Assembly: GCA_947454525.1 (NCBI GenBank)
Contig: CANGJM010000002.1
Span: forward strand, 1-64,000
DNA from: Flavobacteriales bacterium
Lineage (GTDB): Bacteria > Bacteroidota > Bacteroidia > Flavobacteriales_D > Crocinitomicaceae
DNA length: 64,000 nt
Direction of reading: 5' to 3'
The notes beneath the pieces are model-generated. The model made no database searches, was not told the DNA's origin, and saw only the letters and a list, made by a program, of their open reading frames with translations. This document shows positions 45,501 to 54,265 of this stretch, one piece after another (the first letter of the stretch is position 1; each line of letters begins with the position of its first letter). Position numbers and translations under genes: made by a program.

Positions 45501-46788
45501 TGAGTGCTTTTTTAAATCTACTGAGGACACGTTCTCTTGCAAAAACATGATCAATTATTGGACTTGGATAGGCAGGTGTTCCAAATTCAGGAACCCATTT
45601 TTGAATGTATTTTTTTTGTTTATCGAATTTTTCTTGCTGAGCAGTTGGATTAAATACACGGAAATAAGGTGCTGCGTCGCAACCACAACCCGCTGCCCAT
45701 TGCCAACCACCTATGTTACTGGCTAATTCGAAATCCATTAATTTTTCGGCAAAATAGGATTCTCCACGACGCCAATCGATCAGTAGGTGTTTTGTTAAAA
45801 AACTGGCTACGACCATGCGAACACGGTTATGCATAAATCCCGTTTCGTTTAACTCGCGCATTCCAGCATCGACAAGTGGATAACCTGTTTTTCCCGCACA
45901 CCATGCTTCGAAATGTGCTTCGTTTTGCTCCCATTCAATTTTATCGTATTGCTTTTTAAAGGCATTTTTAACGGAATGTGGAAAGTGGTAAATAATCATT
46001 TGGTAGAAGTCCCGCCAAATCAATTCATTTAAGTATGTTTCATTGCGCTCACGTGCGAAACTTGCCAATTGACGAATGCTAATCGTTCCAAAACGCAAGT
46101 GGAGGCTCAACCTGCTTGTACCATTGACCATTGGAAAATCACGGTTCTCGTGGTATTCCTTGATAATCGATTCTGGTAAAGATCGAGCTGGAAAAGGGAA
46201 TAACTGTACATCTTCAAATCCAAGATCTTTCATGGAAATGAGCACTTGAAACTTGTCTCTTCGCGCGAAATTTGCTGAATAAAGTGAAGTTGAATAAGTT
46301 CCCAAAGAAGATTCCGTTAAGGTAGCTTTCCATTTTCGCGCATACGGCGTGAAAATGGTGTAGGGAAGTCCGTCGTCTTTTGTTACTTCGTTTTTTTCAA
46401 AGATCACATGATCTTTTGTTCCAATAAAGGAAATACCTAAATCTTCCAAGGAGGCAAAGATTTTTTTGTCTCTTTCCAAGGCATATGGTTCGTAGTCTCG
46501 ATTGGTGTAGACGGCTGAACATCCAAGTTCTTTGGCAATGGAAGGAATCAATTCAAGGGGATTTCCGAAGTAAACCATGAGGTCGGACTCCAACTCCTGG
46601 TATTGCTTTTTCAGGGATTGAATTTCTTGATGAATGAAGCGCACGCGTTGATCATTCCGTGGCAATTCTGAAAGAATCATTGAATCAAAAATAAATACAG
46701 GTTGAACCTGATCATTTTCTTTCAGTGCTTTAAATAATCCGGCATTATCTTCAATTCGCAGGTCTCTGCGGTGCCAAAAAAGTACCAT
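45493..46788 (-). CDS. phrB: Deoxyribodipyrimidine photolyase (class I / cryptochrome family)
   Basis: FAD enzyme that repairs UV-induced pyrimidine dimers with blue light. The 431 residues have the N-terminal antenna-binding Rossmann domain (VLFWHRRDLRIEDNAGL) and the C-terminal FAD domain. The latter shows STRLSLHLRFGTIS-like SRLSLHLRFGTISIRQ, WRDFYQMIIYHFP, KTGYPLVDAGMRELNETGFM and NIGGWQWAAGCGCDAAPYFR. The pattern GWQWAA-x5-DAAPYFR is that of CPD photolyases and some cryptochromes. It follows the pterin gene by six bases and overlaps the peroxiredoxin gene. Confidence 0.94.
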   Translation of the reverse strand: MVLFWHRRDLRIEDNAGLFKALKENDQVQPVFIFDSMILSELPRNDQRVRFIHQEIQSLKKQYQELESDLMVYFGNPLELIPSIAKELGCSAVYTNRDYEPYALERDKKIFASLEDLGISFIGTKDHVIFEKNEVTKDDGLPYTIFTPYARKWKATLTESSLGTYSTSLYSANFARRDKFQVLISMKDLGFEDVQLFPFPARSLPESIIKEYHENRDFPMVNGTSRLSLHLRFGTISIRQLASFARERNETYLNELIWRDFYQMIIYHFPHSVKNAFKKQYDKIEWEQNEAHFEAWCAGKTGYPLVDAGMRELNETGFMHNRVRMVVASFLTKHLLIDWRRGESYFAEKLMDFELASNIGGWQWAAGCGCDAAPYFRVFNPTAQQEKFDKQKKYIQKWVPEFGTPAYPSPIIDHVFARERVLSRFKKALND

Positions 46789-46794
46789 GAATGA

Positions 46795-47199
46795 TTATTT
46801 TCCTGTGTATTCCACACAATTATTTTCAGTTTCCCATAGTTTAATGGTCAATGCCAAATGCATGGGTAATTTTGCTCTCAAGAGGTCCCAGATAACAACG
46901 GCAATGTTTTCTGCGGTTGGATTCAAGTCTTTAAATTCTGGGCAGTCAAGGTTTAGATTTCGGTGGTCAAAACGCTCGTCGATTTCAGATTTAATGGCAT
47001 TCTTCACGATTTTTAAATCAATGACATATCCCGTTTCTGGGTCAATTTCTCCATCTAGAATGACTTCTAGTACGTAATTGTGTCCATGGAAATTTGGATT
47101 ACTACATTTCCCGAATATTTCGACATTTTTTTCGTTTGTCCAGTCTGGGCGAAACAATCTGTGTGCTGCGTTAAAGGTAGCTCTTCTACTTACTTTCAT
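46795..47199 (-). CDS. 6-pyruvoyl-tetrahydropterin synthase / QueD-like protein
   Basis: 134 residues of the PTPS/QueD family, which acts on dihydroneopterin triphosphate. The zinc histidines lie in FNAAHRLF and FHGHNYVLEV, the catalytic Cys in IFGKCSNPNFHGH, the Asp-His in FDHRNLNLD and the Glu in LWETENNCVEY. It may make 6-carboxytetrahydropterin (queuosine route) or a tetrahydropterin. No queC, queE or queF gene is nearby, whereas a photolyase gene follows directly, so a cofactor role is possible. It overlaps idi by 14 bases. Confidence 0.9.
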   Translation of the reverse strand: MKVSRRATFNAAHRLFRPDWTNEKNVEIFGKCSNPNFHGHNYVLEVILDGEIDPETGYVIDLKIVKNAIKSEIDERFDHRNLNLDCPEFKDLNPTAENIAVVIWDLLRAKLPMHLALTIKLWETENNCVEYTGK

Positions 47200-47722
47200 G
47201 TTTCAGTGCGTTTTCAATGGAGGAATAATGATCAACCATTAATAAGTTAAACCATGCGGTGTATTTTTCCGGATGGGTAATCATATCTTGTTGTAATTCA
47301 GAAAGGTTTATCCACTTGTAGGACATGACCTCTGACAAATTTATCGTAGGATTTTCATGTGTTAATCCCAAAAAAACATGGTCAATTTCATGTTCAATTA
47401 ATCCATGTTCTAATTCAGCGTGATAGGTAAATTGAAAAATCTCTTCCAAATCTACTGACATGCCTAATTCTTCGTGAAGACGTCGATGAGCAGCGTCTAG
47501 ATTGGTCTCATTTGGACGTGGATGACTGCAACACGCATTGGTCCAAAGTCCGGGTGAATGGTATTTTTCTAATGCCCGCTGTTGGAGTAACATTTCTCCT
47601 TTTTCGTTAACGAGTAGTATCGAAAAAGCACGGTGCAACAATCCTTTTTCGTGTGCTTCGATTTTTTCCATCGTTCCGATGGCCAAATCGTTCGCATCTA
47701 CTAAAATGACCTCTTCTTGCAT
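47186..47722 (-). CDS. idi: Isopentenyl-diphosphate delta-isomerase, type 1
   Basis: Nudix-fold enzyme that interconverts IPP and DMAPP, the starters for carotenoids. The 178 residues show HEKGLLHRAFSILLVNEKGE, LWTNACCSHPRPNETN with the active-site Cys, the Nudix-like AAHRRLHEELGMSVD and the Glu-rich HGLIEHEIDHVFLG. It starts one base before the crtB stop region, in line with joint expression. Confidence 0.95.
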   Translation of the reverse strand: MQEEVILVDANDLAIGTMEKIEAHEKGLLHRAFSILLVNEKGEMLLQQRALEKYHSPGLWTNACCSHPRPNETNLDAAHRRLHEELGMSVDLEEIFQFTYHAELEHGLIEHEIDHVFLGLTHENPTINLSEVMSYKWINLSELQQDMITHPEKYTAWFNLLMVDHYSSIENALKHESK

Positions 47723-47723
47723 A

Positions 47724-48560
47724 CTACAACATATTCAAGTTGTGTCGAACGTATGAGGTGAGAAGGATGCGCATTTTACGGTAATTTGGAATGCGTATGC
47801 GTTCTGTTAGAATGTTTTGAGCAGATTTCGCTTTGATTTTCTTAAATAACTTGAAGTAATATTTGTACGCCATATATACTCCAAATCGCGCATTTTTCGG
47901 AAGTTGTAAAATTCCCTCATATCCTGCACGAAAATCAGCTTCGATGTCTGCTTCAATTTCTTTTTTCACGGTAGCATTAAACTCTTCCATGTTGATCCCA
48001 GGGAAGTAAGTCCTGCCTAATGTTTGAAAATCGTCCTTTAAATCTCTTAAAAAATTGATTTTCTGAAAAGCAGAACCAAGTTTCATGGCACTCGGTTTAA
48101 GTCGCTCATATTCGGCATCATTTCCTTCCACGAATACTTTCAAACACATGAGTCCAACAACCTCAGCAGATCCAAGGATATACAATTCGTATTGCTCCTT
48201 GCTGTAGAACTGTTTGTTTAAATCCATTTCCATGGAATTTAAAAACGTATCAATCAATTCCATTGGGATGGAGTATTTATTCACCGCCCATTGAAAACTG
48301 TTTAGGATTGGATTTAATGAAATTCCCTCTGCAATTGCTTTGTAGGTTTGAACCTTAAAATCAGCTAATAACGCTTCCTTGTCGAATCCATGAAAGGAAT
48401 CCACGATTTCATCCGCAAAACGAACAAAGCCATAAATTGAATAAATGGGTTTGTGTAAATCGGAATCTAAAAAGCTAATTCCTAATGAGAATGATGTGCT
48501 ATACCTTTTGGTTGTCAGTTGACTCATTTCTTGACTGACATCGTCGAATAATTGTTTCAT
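47724..48560 (-). CDS. crtB: Phytoene synthase
   Basis: Condenses two geranylgeranyl diphosphates to phytoene. The 278 residues have the first Asp-rich motif D50-E-I-V-D in YGFVRFADEIVDSFHG and the second in LRDLKDDFQTLGRTYFP (about residue 178), plus SAEVVGLMCLKVF. It lies five bases after crtI and one base before idi. Confidence 0.95.
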   Translation of the reverse strand: MKQLFDDVSQEMSQLTTKRYSTSFSLGISFLDSDLHKPIYSIYGFVRFADEIVDSFHGFDKEALLADFKVQTYKAIAEGISLNPILNSFQWAVNKYSIPMELIDTFLNSMEMDLNKQFYSKEQYELYILGSAEVVGLMCLKVFVEGNDAEYERLKPSAMKLGSAFQKINFLRDLKDDFQTLGRTYFPGINMEEFNATVKKEIEADIEADFRAGYEGILQLPKNARFGVYMAYKYYFKLFKKIKAKSAQNILTERIRIPNYRKMRILLTSYVRHNLNML

Positions 48561-48565
48561 AGCCG

Positions 48566-50041
48566 TTAGTTTAGCGGAAATTCTTTCATGATTTGTTTCG
48601 CCACTACTTCACCGGAAATAATGGATGGAGGAACTCCTGGACCAGGAACTGTTAATTGCCCAGTATAGTAGAAGTTCTTTAATTTTTTATTTTTCAAACT
48701 CGGTTTCAAAATCGCTGTTTGAAGTAAGGTATTGGCAAGTCCGTAAGCATTTCCTTTGAACGCATGGTAATCACCTTTGAAGTCGTTAATGCAATAACTT
48801 CTTTTGTAAACGATGTTTTCGCTGATATCATTTCCTGTGATGTCTTTCAAACGTTTCACTAGGATATCGAAATATTTTTCACGGATTTCCTCCTCATCTT
48901 TCAAATTTGGTGCGATTGGCACGAGAAAAAATAAATTTTCACATCCCTCTGGTGCAACGGATGGATCCGTAAGGGAAGGAGCACTCAAATAGAATAGGGG
49001 AGACGTCGGCCAACTTGGATCCTTGTAAATTTCTTTTCCATGTTCTTCAAGTGATTCATCAAAAAACAAATTATGGTGTTGTAAGTTTTCTACACGCTTG
49101 TTGATTCCAACATAGAAAATTAAACAGGATGGCGCCATGGTGCGTTTGTCCCAATATTTTTCAGAATAATTCGCTTTGTCCTTGAGTAGTTTGCTTTCGG
49201 TATGCTCGTAATCCGCTCCAGAAACAATCACATCTGAATCGAATAATCCCTTTTCAGTTCGTGCTGCCGTGGCCAATTTTTGATCGGTTTCGAATCCAGT
49301 AACTTCTTGGTCTGTTAAGATCTTCACTCCTTGACTTTTCGCGATTTCCGCAAATGCTTCGATGAATTTATGCATTCCACCCATCGGGTACCATGTTCCA
49401 AGGGACATGTCTGCGTAATTCATGAGGGAATAAAGTGCGGGAGTCTCGTTAGGCATCGCTCCTAAAAACAGAACGGGAAATTCTAACAGAGATAAAATTT
49501 TTGGGTGTTTGAAATATTTTCGAATATAGGTTGAGAAGGACGATAGTAAGTGCATGTTTAATAAGCCACCTAAAACGCGTCGATCCGCAAATTCTAATAA
49601 ACTTAAGCTTGGTTTGTACACCAAATCCTGCATGCCGACTTGGTATTTGTATGCAGCGTCTTTCAGGAATTTACGCAACTGAATTGCGCTACCTGGCTCC
49701 ATTGATTCGAACCACTCTTCGAGTTCCTTCATCGAAGCAGGGACATCTGTGTAACTATGGTCAGGCCAATAGACACGATAAGAAGGATCTAAACGCTTCA
49801 ATTCGTAAAAATCACTGGCTGTATGACCGAATTGATTGTAAAAACGCTCAAATACATCCGGCATCCAGTACCAACTTGGGCCCATGTCAAATGTGAATCC
49901 ATCGGATTCAAACTGACGTGCGCGTCCTCCAATGTGACTGTTCTTCTCTAAAATGGTGACGTCGTAACCTGCTTTACCGAGGAAAGCAGCAGTGGACAAG
50001 CTAGAAATTCCGGCTCCAAGAATGGTGACTTTTTTACTCAT
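48566..50041 (-). CDS. crtI: Phytoene desaturase
   Basis: FAD-dependent CrtI-type desaturase, usually making lycopene from phytoene. The 491 residues begin with the dinucleotide motif KVTILGAGISSLSTAAFLGK, then ILEKNSHIGGRARQF and DMGPSWYWMPDVFERFY. The C-terminal FAD signature is FYYTGQLTVPGPGVPPSIIS. A CrtN or CrtD-like specificity cannot be excluded, but crtB beside it supports CrtI. It starts three bases after the sigma gene. Confidence 0.94.
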   Translation of the reverse strand: MSKKVTILGAGISSLSTAAFLGKAGYDVTILEKNSHIGGRARQFESDGFTFDMGPSWYWMPDVFERFYNQFGHTASDFYELKRLDPSYRVYWPDHSYTDVPASMKELEEWFESMEPGSAIQLRKFLKDAAYKYQVGMQDLVYKPSLSLLEFADRRVLGGLLNMHLLSSFSTYIRKYFKHPKILSLLEFPVLFLGAMPNETPALYSLMNYADMSLGTWYPMGGMHKFIEAFAEIAKSQGVKILTDQEVTGFETDQKLATAARTEKGLFDSDVIVSGADYEHTESKLLKDKANYSEKYWDKRTMAPSCLIFYVGINKRVENLQHHNLFFDESLEEHGKEIYKDPSWPTSPLFYLSAPSLTDPSVAPEGCENLFFLVPIAPNLKDEEEIREKYFDILVKRLKDITGNDISENIVYKRSYCINDFKGDYHAFKGNAYGLANTLLQTAILKPSLKNKKLKNFYYTGQLTVPGPGVPPSIISGEVVAKQIMKEFPLN

Positions 50042-50044
50042 AAA

Positions 50045-50557
50045 TTAATTTGCTGAAAAGGCAAAGTCTGGTAAACATTCCATCAACTTTTTTCGTGCAA
50101 TGAAGATACGACTCTTCACTGTACCGATGGGAATATTTAATTTGTCCGCAATCTCTTTGTATTTGAATCCTTGGAAATGCATTTCAAAGGGTTCCTTGTA
50201 ATCTTCTCCTAAGTTATCAATTTTTTCTTGAATATCCTTCACCGAGATGATTTCTATCGCAGATTCTTCATGACTCGGCGTATTTGAAACCAAAAATGAT
50301 TCTTTTGAATGATCAAAAATAGCACCGGATTTCACCTTGCGGCGGTATTGGTTGATAAACAAATTACGCATAATCGTAAACACCCAAGCTTTAAAGTTCG
50401 TTTGAGGTGTGTAATAGTTGCGATAGGTAATCGCCTTTAACATGGTTTCTTGCGTTAAATCTTTCGCATCCTCTTGATTTCGAGTAAAACTCATAGCAAA
50501 GGATGTTAGATTATTCTCTAAACCAACGAGTGCTTCATTAAATTCTAAGGTTGACAT
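50045..50557 (-). CDS. ECF-type RNA polymerase sigma factor heading the carotenoid/photolyase unit
   Basis: 170 residues with sigma region 2 (MSFTRNQEDAKDLTQETMLK and FKAWVFTIMRNLFINQYRR) and region 4 (YKEIADKLNIPIGTVKSRIF, ARKKLMECLP). No anti-sigma gene lies next to it. Its coding frame is followed after three bases by crtI, so it is transcribed with the genes it probably controls. Three perfect TTTGTTTAAC motifs lie upstream and no canonical -7 box is present, which suggests special promoter control. Confidence 0.93.
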   Translation of the reverse strand: MSTLEFNEALVGLENNLTSFAMSFTRNQEDAKDLTQETMLKAITYRNYYTPQTNFKAWVFTIMRNLFINQYRRKVKSGAIFDHSKESFLVSNTPSHEESAIEIISVKDIQEKIDNLGEDYKEPFEMHFQGFKYKEIADKLNIPIGTVKSRIFIARKKLMECLPDFAFSAN

Positions 50558-50562
50558 ATTAC

Positions 50563-50630
50563 TTTGTTTAACAATTGAGTGATAAAGTTAAACAAAAATG
50601 TTTAATCAAAATCAAAAAAGGTTAAACAAA
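50563..50630 (-). promoter_or_regulatory. Three-copy TTTGTTTAAC motif upstream of the sigma gene
   Basis: On the minus strand two direct copies of TTTGTTTAAC (50630-50621 and 50596-50587) are followed by an inverted perfect copy, GTTAAACAAA (50572-50563). Distances are 34 and 24 bases. The second and third copy form a 10-bp inverted repeat around 14 bases. The last copy ends six bases before the sigma start codon. It could be a regulator-binding array or the sigma factor's own promoter elements. Confidence 0.6.
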
Positions 50631-50632
50631 AT

Positions 50633-50653
50633 AATATTTTTTCAAAAAATATT
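50633..50653. repeat. AT-only palindrome between tdh and the sigma gene
   Basis: Perfect 10-bp arms AATATTTTTT / AAAAAATATT around one C, directly next to the outermost TTTGTTTAAC copy. It may be a weak terminator for tdh or a bendable upstream element. Confidence 0.55.
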
Positions 50654-50706
50654 CTTAAAAATCAAGCAGGGAAAAGGATTCAGGCCGAAAAAAAAATCCA
50701 GGTAGT

Positions 50707-51645
50707 TTATGCTTGCACATTTTCGAGCATCACCTTCACCATCGCATCTGTGTCGAATTCCGCTTTCCATCCCCAGTCCTTTTGAGCATAGGAATCATCG
50801 ATGCTATTTGGCCAACTGTCGGCAATTGCTTGACGAAAGTCTGGTACGTAATCTATCGTGAAGTCAGGAAGGTGCTTTTGAATCGATGTTGCTAATTCTG
50901 CCGGAGTAAAAGATGATCCAGCTAAATTATACGCAGAACGAATCTTGATTTGCTCTGCTGGAGCTTGCATCAATTCAATGGTTCCGCGAATGGCATCATC
51001 CATGAACATCATCGGCAATGCGGTATCTTCTTTTAAAAAGCACGTGAAGTTTCCTTGGGATTTTGCTTTGTAAAAAATATCTACAGCGTAATCGGTGGTC
51101 CCACCGCCTGGTAAACTTTTATAGGAAATTAATCCAGGGTAACGAATGCTGCGAACATCCACACCAAATTTATTAAAGTAGTATTCGCACCAACGTTCAC
51201 CAGCTTGCTTGGAAATTCCATAAACAGTGGATGGTTCCATTACGGTGTGTTGAGGAGTTAATTCAGCAGGGGTTGTTGGACCAAAAACAGCAATCGAACT
51301 TGGCCAAAATACTTTTTTCACATGTCCTTCTTTTGCCAAATCTAATATGGTGAACAATCCTTCCATATTTAAACGCCATGCAAAATCTGGATTTTTCTCT
51401 GCCGTAGCGGAAAGCAAAGCCGCTAATAAATAGACTTCTTCCACGTGTTCGTCAATGATGTACTTTCGAACTGCTTCACGATCTAATATGTCCATCTTGA
51501 GGTAAGGTCCGTTGGCAAGTATTGGTGGACATTCCTCTTTCAAATCTGCAGCGATGACATTTTGCGCGCCATTTAACGAGCGCAACGCTAGAACGAGTTC
51601 GGTTCCAATTTGTCCGCAAGAACCGATAACGATGATTTTTGACAT
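50707..51645 (-). CDS. tdh: L-threonine 3-dehydrogenase, SDR (epimerase-like) type
   Basis: NAD-dependent short-chain enzyme that oxidises threonine to 2-amino-3-ketobutyrate. The 312 residues show the Rossmann loop IIVIGSCGQIGTELV, the catalytic Tyr/Lys in TVYGISKQAGERWCEYY, and RYPGLISYKSLPGGGTTDYA, which I know from the GalE-like Tdh family of Flavobacteria and mammals. MFMDDAIRGTIELM follows. A related epimerase of other specificity is less likely. No kbl gene is nearby. Confidence 0.88.
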   Translation of the reverse strand: MSKIIVIGSCGQIGTELVLALRSLNGAQNVIAADLKEECPPILANGPYLKMDILDREAVRKYIIDEHVEEVYLLAALLSATAEKNPDFAWRLNMEGLFTILDLAKEGHVKKVFWPSSIAVFGPTTPAELTPQHTVMEPSTVYGISKQAGERWCEYYFNKFGVDVRSIRYPGLISYKSLPGGGTTDYAVDIFYKAKSQGNFTCFLKEDTALPMMFMDDAIRGTIELMQAPAEQIKIRSAYNLAGSSFTPAELATSIQKHLPDFTIDYVPDFRQAIADSWPNSIDDSYAQKDWGWKAEFDTDAMVKVMLENVQA

Positions 51646-51661
51646 GTATAAAGTATTTAGA

Positions 51662-51669
51662 CAAATTTA
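51662..51669 (-). promoter_or_regulatory. -7 box upstream of tdh
   Basis: TAAATTTG on the minus strand fits TAnnTTTG and lies 16 bases before the tdh start. No good -33 box was found. Confidence 0.45.
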
Positions 51670-51763
51670 AGTTTTGCAATTGGTATAAATCAGATTCTAA
51701 TCTATTTTTTATTTCTTCGAAAACTGATTAAAATCATTTATTAGTCATTCAGAGCTCTTTAGT

Positions 51764-51796
51764 TTTGCTGTGAAATGATCTTTTTAACTAATTTTA
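51764..51796 (+). promoter_or_regulatory. Candidate promoter of hmgA-hppD
   Basis: TTTG (51764-51767), 21-base spacer, TAATTTTA (51789-51796, one mismatch to TAnnTTTG). A perfect inverted repeat TGTTTG-AA-CAAACA lies downstream at 51804-51817, in the leader, a possible operator. Confidence 0.4.
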
Positions 51797-51829
51797 GACG
51801 GATTGTTTGAACAAACATAAAATAGAACT

Positions 51830-52987
51830 ATGCCTTTTTATCATCAACTAGGGAAAATTCCACACAAACGACATACTGTTTTTCGTCAGGAAAATGGTGA
51901 ATTGTATCATGAACAGCTTTTCGGTACAGCTGGATTTGACGGAATGTCCTCCCTTTTATACCACATTCAACCTCCGACCGTTGTCAAGGAAATTCTTGGA
52001 CAAACAGATATTACTCCAGAGGTTGCAATCGAGAAAAACATGCTGATGCGCAGTTTTCGCGGCTACGATTTACAGCCGAACGAAGATTACGTGGAAAGCC
52101 GTGTACCGGTTTTAATCAACAGTGATGTATACATTGAACTCGCAGCACCATCGAAATCGATGACCGATTATTTCTATAAAAATGCGGATGCCGATGAGGT
52201 GATTTTCATTCACCGTGGATCGGGAAAATTACGCACACAATTAGGAAATATCGATTTTAGTTACGGAGATTATTTGGTTATTCCTCGTGGGATGATTTAT
52301 CAACTGGAGTTCAATGACAGTGATAATCGCTTATTTATCATTCAGTCATTTCATCCTGTTTTTACACCAAAAAGATACCGAAACTGGTTTGGACAATTAC
52401 TTGAACATTCTCCCTTCTGTGAACGCGATTTGCGTCGTCCGCATGAACTTGAAACACATAACGAAGAAGGTGATTTCTTGATTCGCATCAAAAAACAAGA
52501 TGTCTTGTACGATTATGTTTATGCGCATCATCCCTTCAATGTTGTTGGTTGGGATGGATACAATTTCCCCTACGCATTTTCGATTCACGACTTTGAGCCA
52601 ATCACCGGACGCGTGCATTTACCTCCGCCAATTCACCAGACTTTTGAAACAAGTGCTTTTGTCATTTGCTCGTTTGTACCACGTTTATATGATTACCATC
52701 CAAATTCTATTCCGGCACCATATAACCATAGTAATATCGACTCGGATGAGGTTTTGTACTACGTGGATGGTGACTTTATGAGTCGAAACAACATTGAAAA
52801 GGGACAAATTACCTTGCATCCGGCAGGAATTCCTCATGGACCACACCCTGGAGCGTATGAGCGTTCAATCGGAAAAACGGAAACACAGGAATTAGCCGTA
52901 ATGATTGATACCTTTAAACCATTAAAATTGACCAAACGCGCAATGGAAATGGAATTACCTGAATACGTAAAATCATGGATTCACTAA
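51830..52987 (+). CDS. hmgA: Homogentisate 1,2-dioxygenase
   Basis: Ring-opening iron enzyme of tyrosine breakdown, cupin fold, 385 residues. MPFYHQLGKIPHKRHTVFRQ, FGTAGFDGMSSLLYH, IHRGSGKLRTQLGNIDFSYG, DYLVIPRGMIYQLEF and the C-terminal HPAGIPHGPHPGAYERSIG (iron His) identify it. It is shorter than the human enzyme (445) but of the usual length for this bacterial branch. It is 39 bases before hppD, which makes its substrate. Confidence 0.93.
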   Translation: MPFYHQLGKIPHKRHTVFRQENGELYHEQLFGTAGFDGMSSLLYHIQPPTVVKEILGQTDITPEVAIEKNMLMRSFRGYDLQPNEDYVESRVPVLINSDVYIELAAPSKSMTDYFYKNADADEVIFIHRGSGKLRTQLGNIDFSYGDYLVIPRGMIYQLEFNDSDNRLFIIQSFHPVFTPKRYRNWFGQLLEHSPFCERDLRRPHELETHNEEGDFLIRIKKQDVLYDYVYAHHPFNVVGWDGYNFPYAFSIHDFEPITGRVHLPPPIHQTFETSAFVICSFVPRLYDYHPNSIPAPYNHSNIDSDEVLYYVDGDFMSRNNIEKGQITLHPAGIPHGPHPGAYERSIGKTETQELAVMIDTFKPLKLTKRAMEMELPEYVKSWIH

Positions 52988-53026
52988 GTCCTAAATTTTC
53001 AATAATATTGCAAAGAATTTAAGAAC

Positions 53027-54190
53027 ATGGCAGCAGAAATAAAAAATTTAAAAGATCTACAAAACGTAGAATATAGTTTAGAAAAATTATTCTCGGACGC
53101 AGAAGACTTCCTTCCGCTTTTGGGAACCGATTACGTGGAATTGTATGTTGGAAATGCGAAGCAATCCGCACACTTCTACAAAACAGCCTTTGGATTTCAA
53201 TCAGAAGCTTATGCTGGATTAGAAACCGGAATGAAGGACAGAGTATCGTATGTATTGAAACAGGAAAAAATCCGATTGGTACTTACCACTCCTTTGACTT
53301 CAGACGGACCGATTAACGAGCACATCAACAAGCATGGGGATGGCGTGAAAGTGATTGCTCTTTGGGTAGAAGATGCGACGAAAGCATTTGAGGAAACAAC
53401 AAAACGCGGAGCGAAACCATTTATGGAACCAACGCGTGAAGAAGATGCAAATGGATACGTGATTCGTTCAGGAATTCATACCTATGGTGAAACGGTTCAC
53501 ATTTTTGTGGAACGTAAAAATTACGATGGAATTTTCTTGCCAGGATTCAAAAAATGGGAATCTCACTACAATCCAGAACCAACTGGACTCAAGTTCATTG
53601 ACCACATGGTCGGAAATGTGGATTGGAATGAAATGAATACATGGTGTGATTTCTACAAGAAAGTGATGGGATTTGCTCAAATCATTTCCTTTGATGACAA
53701 CGATATTTCTACAGAATTTACTGCCTTGATGTCCAAGGTGATGTCGAACGGTAACGGTCGAATTAAATTTCCGATCAACGAACCAGCAGAAGGAAAGAAA
53801 AAATCTCAGATTGAAGAATACATTGATTTTTACAAAGGTGCAGGTGTTCAACACATTGCTGTAGCTACCAACGATATCGTCGCAACGGTTTCTGCCATGC
53901 GCGATCGTGGTGTAGAATTCTTGTATGTCCCAGAAACATATTACGATGATTTGATCGAGCGTGTTGGAGACATTGAAGAGGACGTTGAAGTGTTAAAACA
54001 ACACGGAATCTTAATTGACCGAGATGAGGAAGGATACTTGTTGCAGTTGTTTACGAAACCAGTCGTAGATCGTCCAACGATGTTCTTTGAAATCATCCAA
54101 CGAAAAGGCGCACAGTCCTTCGGGAAAGGAAACTTTAAAGCATTGTTTGAATCGATTGAAAGAGAACAAGAAAACAGAGGAACGCTTTAA
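53027..54190 (+). CDS. hppD: 4-hydroxyphenylpyruvate dioxygenase
   Basis: Iron enzyme of the VOC superfamily that forms homogentisate. The 387 residues contain two VOC halves. Fe ligands are H193 (KFIDHMVGNVDW), H276 (GVQHIAVATNDI) and E355 (PTMFFEIIQRKGAQSFGKGN). It is the second gene of the hmgA-hppD unit and is followed by a strong terminator. No fumarylacetoacetase gene is in the window. Confidence 0.97.
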   Translation: MAAEIKNLKDLQNVEYSLEKLFSDAEDFLPLLGTDYVELYVGNAKQSAHFYKTAFGFQSEAYAGLETGMKDRVSYVLKQEKIRLVLTTPLTSDGPINEHINKHGDGVKVIALWVEDATKAFEETTKRGAKPFMEPTREEDANGYVIRSGIHTYGETVHIFVERKNYDGIFLPGFKKWESHYNPEPTGLKFIDHMVGNVDWNEMNTWCDFYKKVMGFAQIISFDDNDISTEFTALMSKVMSNGNGRIKFPINEPAEGKKKSQIEEYIDFYKGAGVQHIAVATNDIVATVSAMRDRGVEFLYVPETYYDDLIERVGDIEEDVEVLKQHGILIDRDEEGYLLQLFTKPVVDRPTMFFEIIQRKGAQSFGKGNFKALFESIEREQENRGTL

Positions 54191-54211
54191 TAGCTTGACT
54201 TTCGACATACT

Positions 54212-54246
54212 AAAAAGCCCTGACAACAGAATTGTCAGGGCTTTTT
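54212..54246. terminator. Bidirectional terminator after hppD
   Basis: Perfect 15-bp stem AAAAAGCCCTGACAA / TTGTCAGGGCTTTTT, loop CAGAA, between convergent genes. Confidence 0.92.
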
Positions 54247-54265
54247 TATGTCTGATTGTTTTGGA

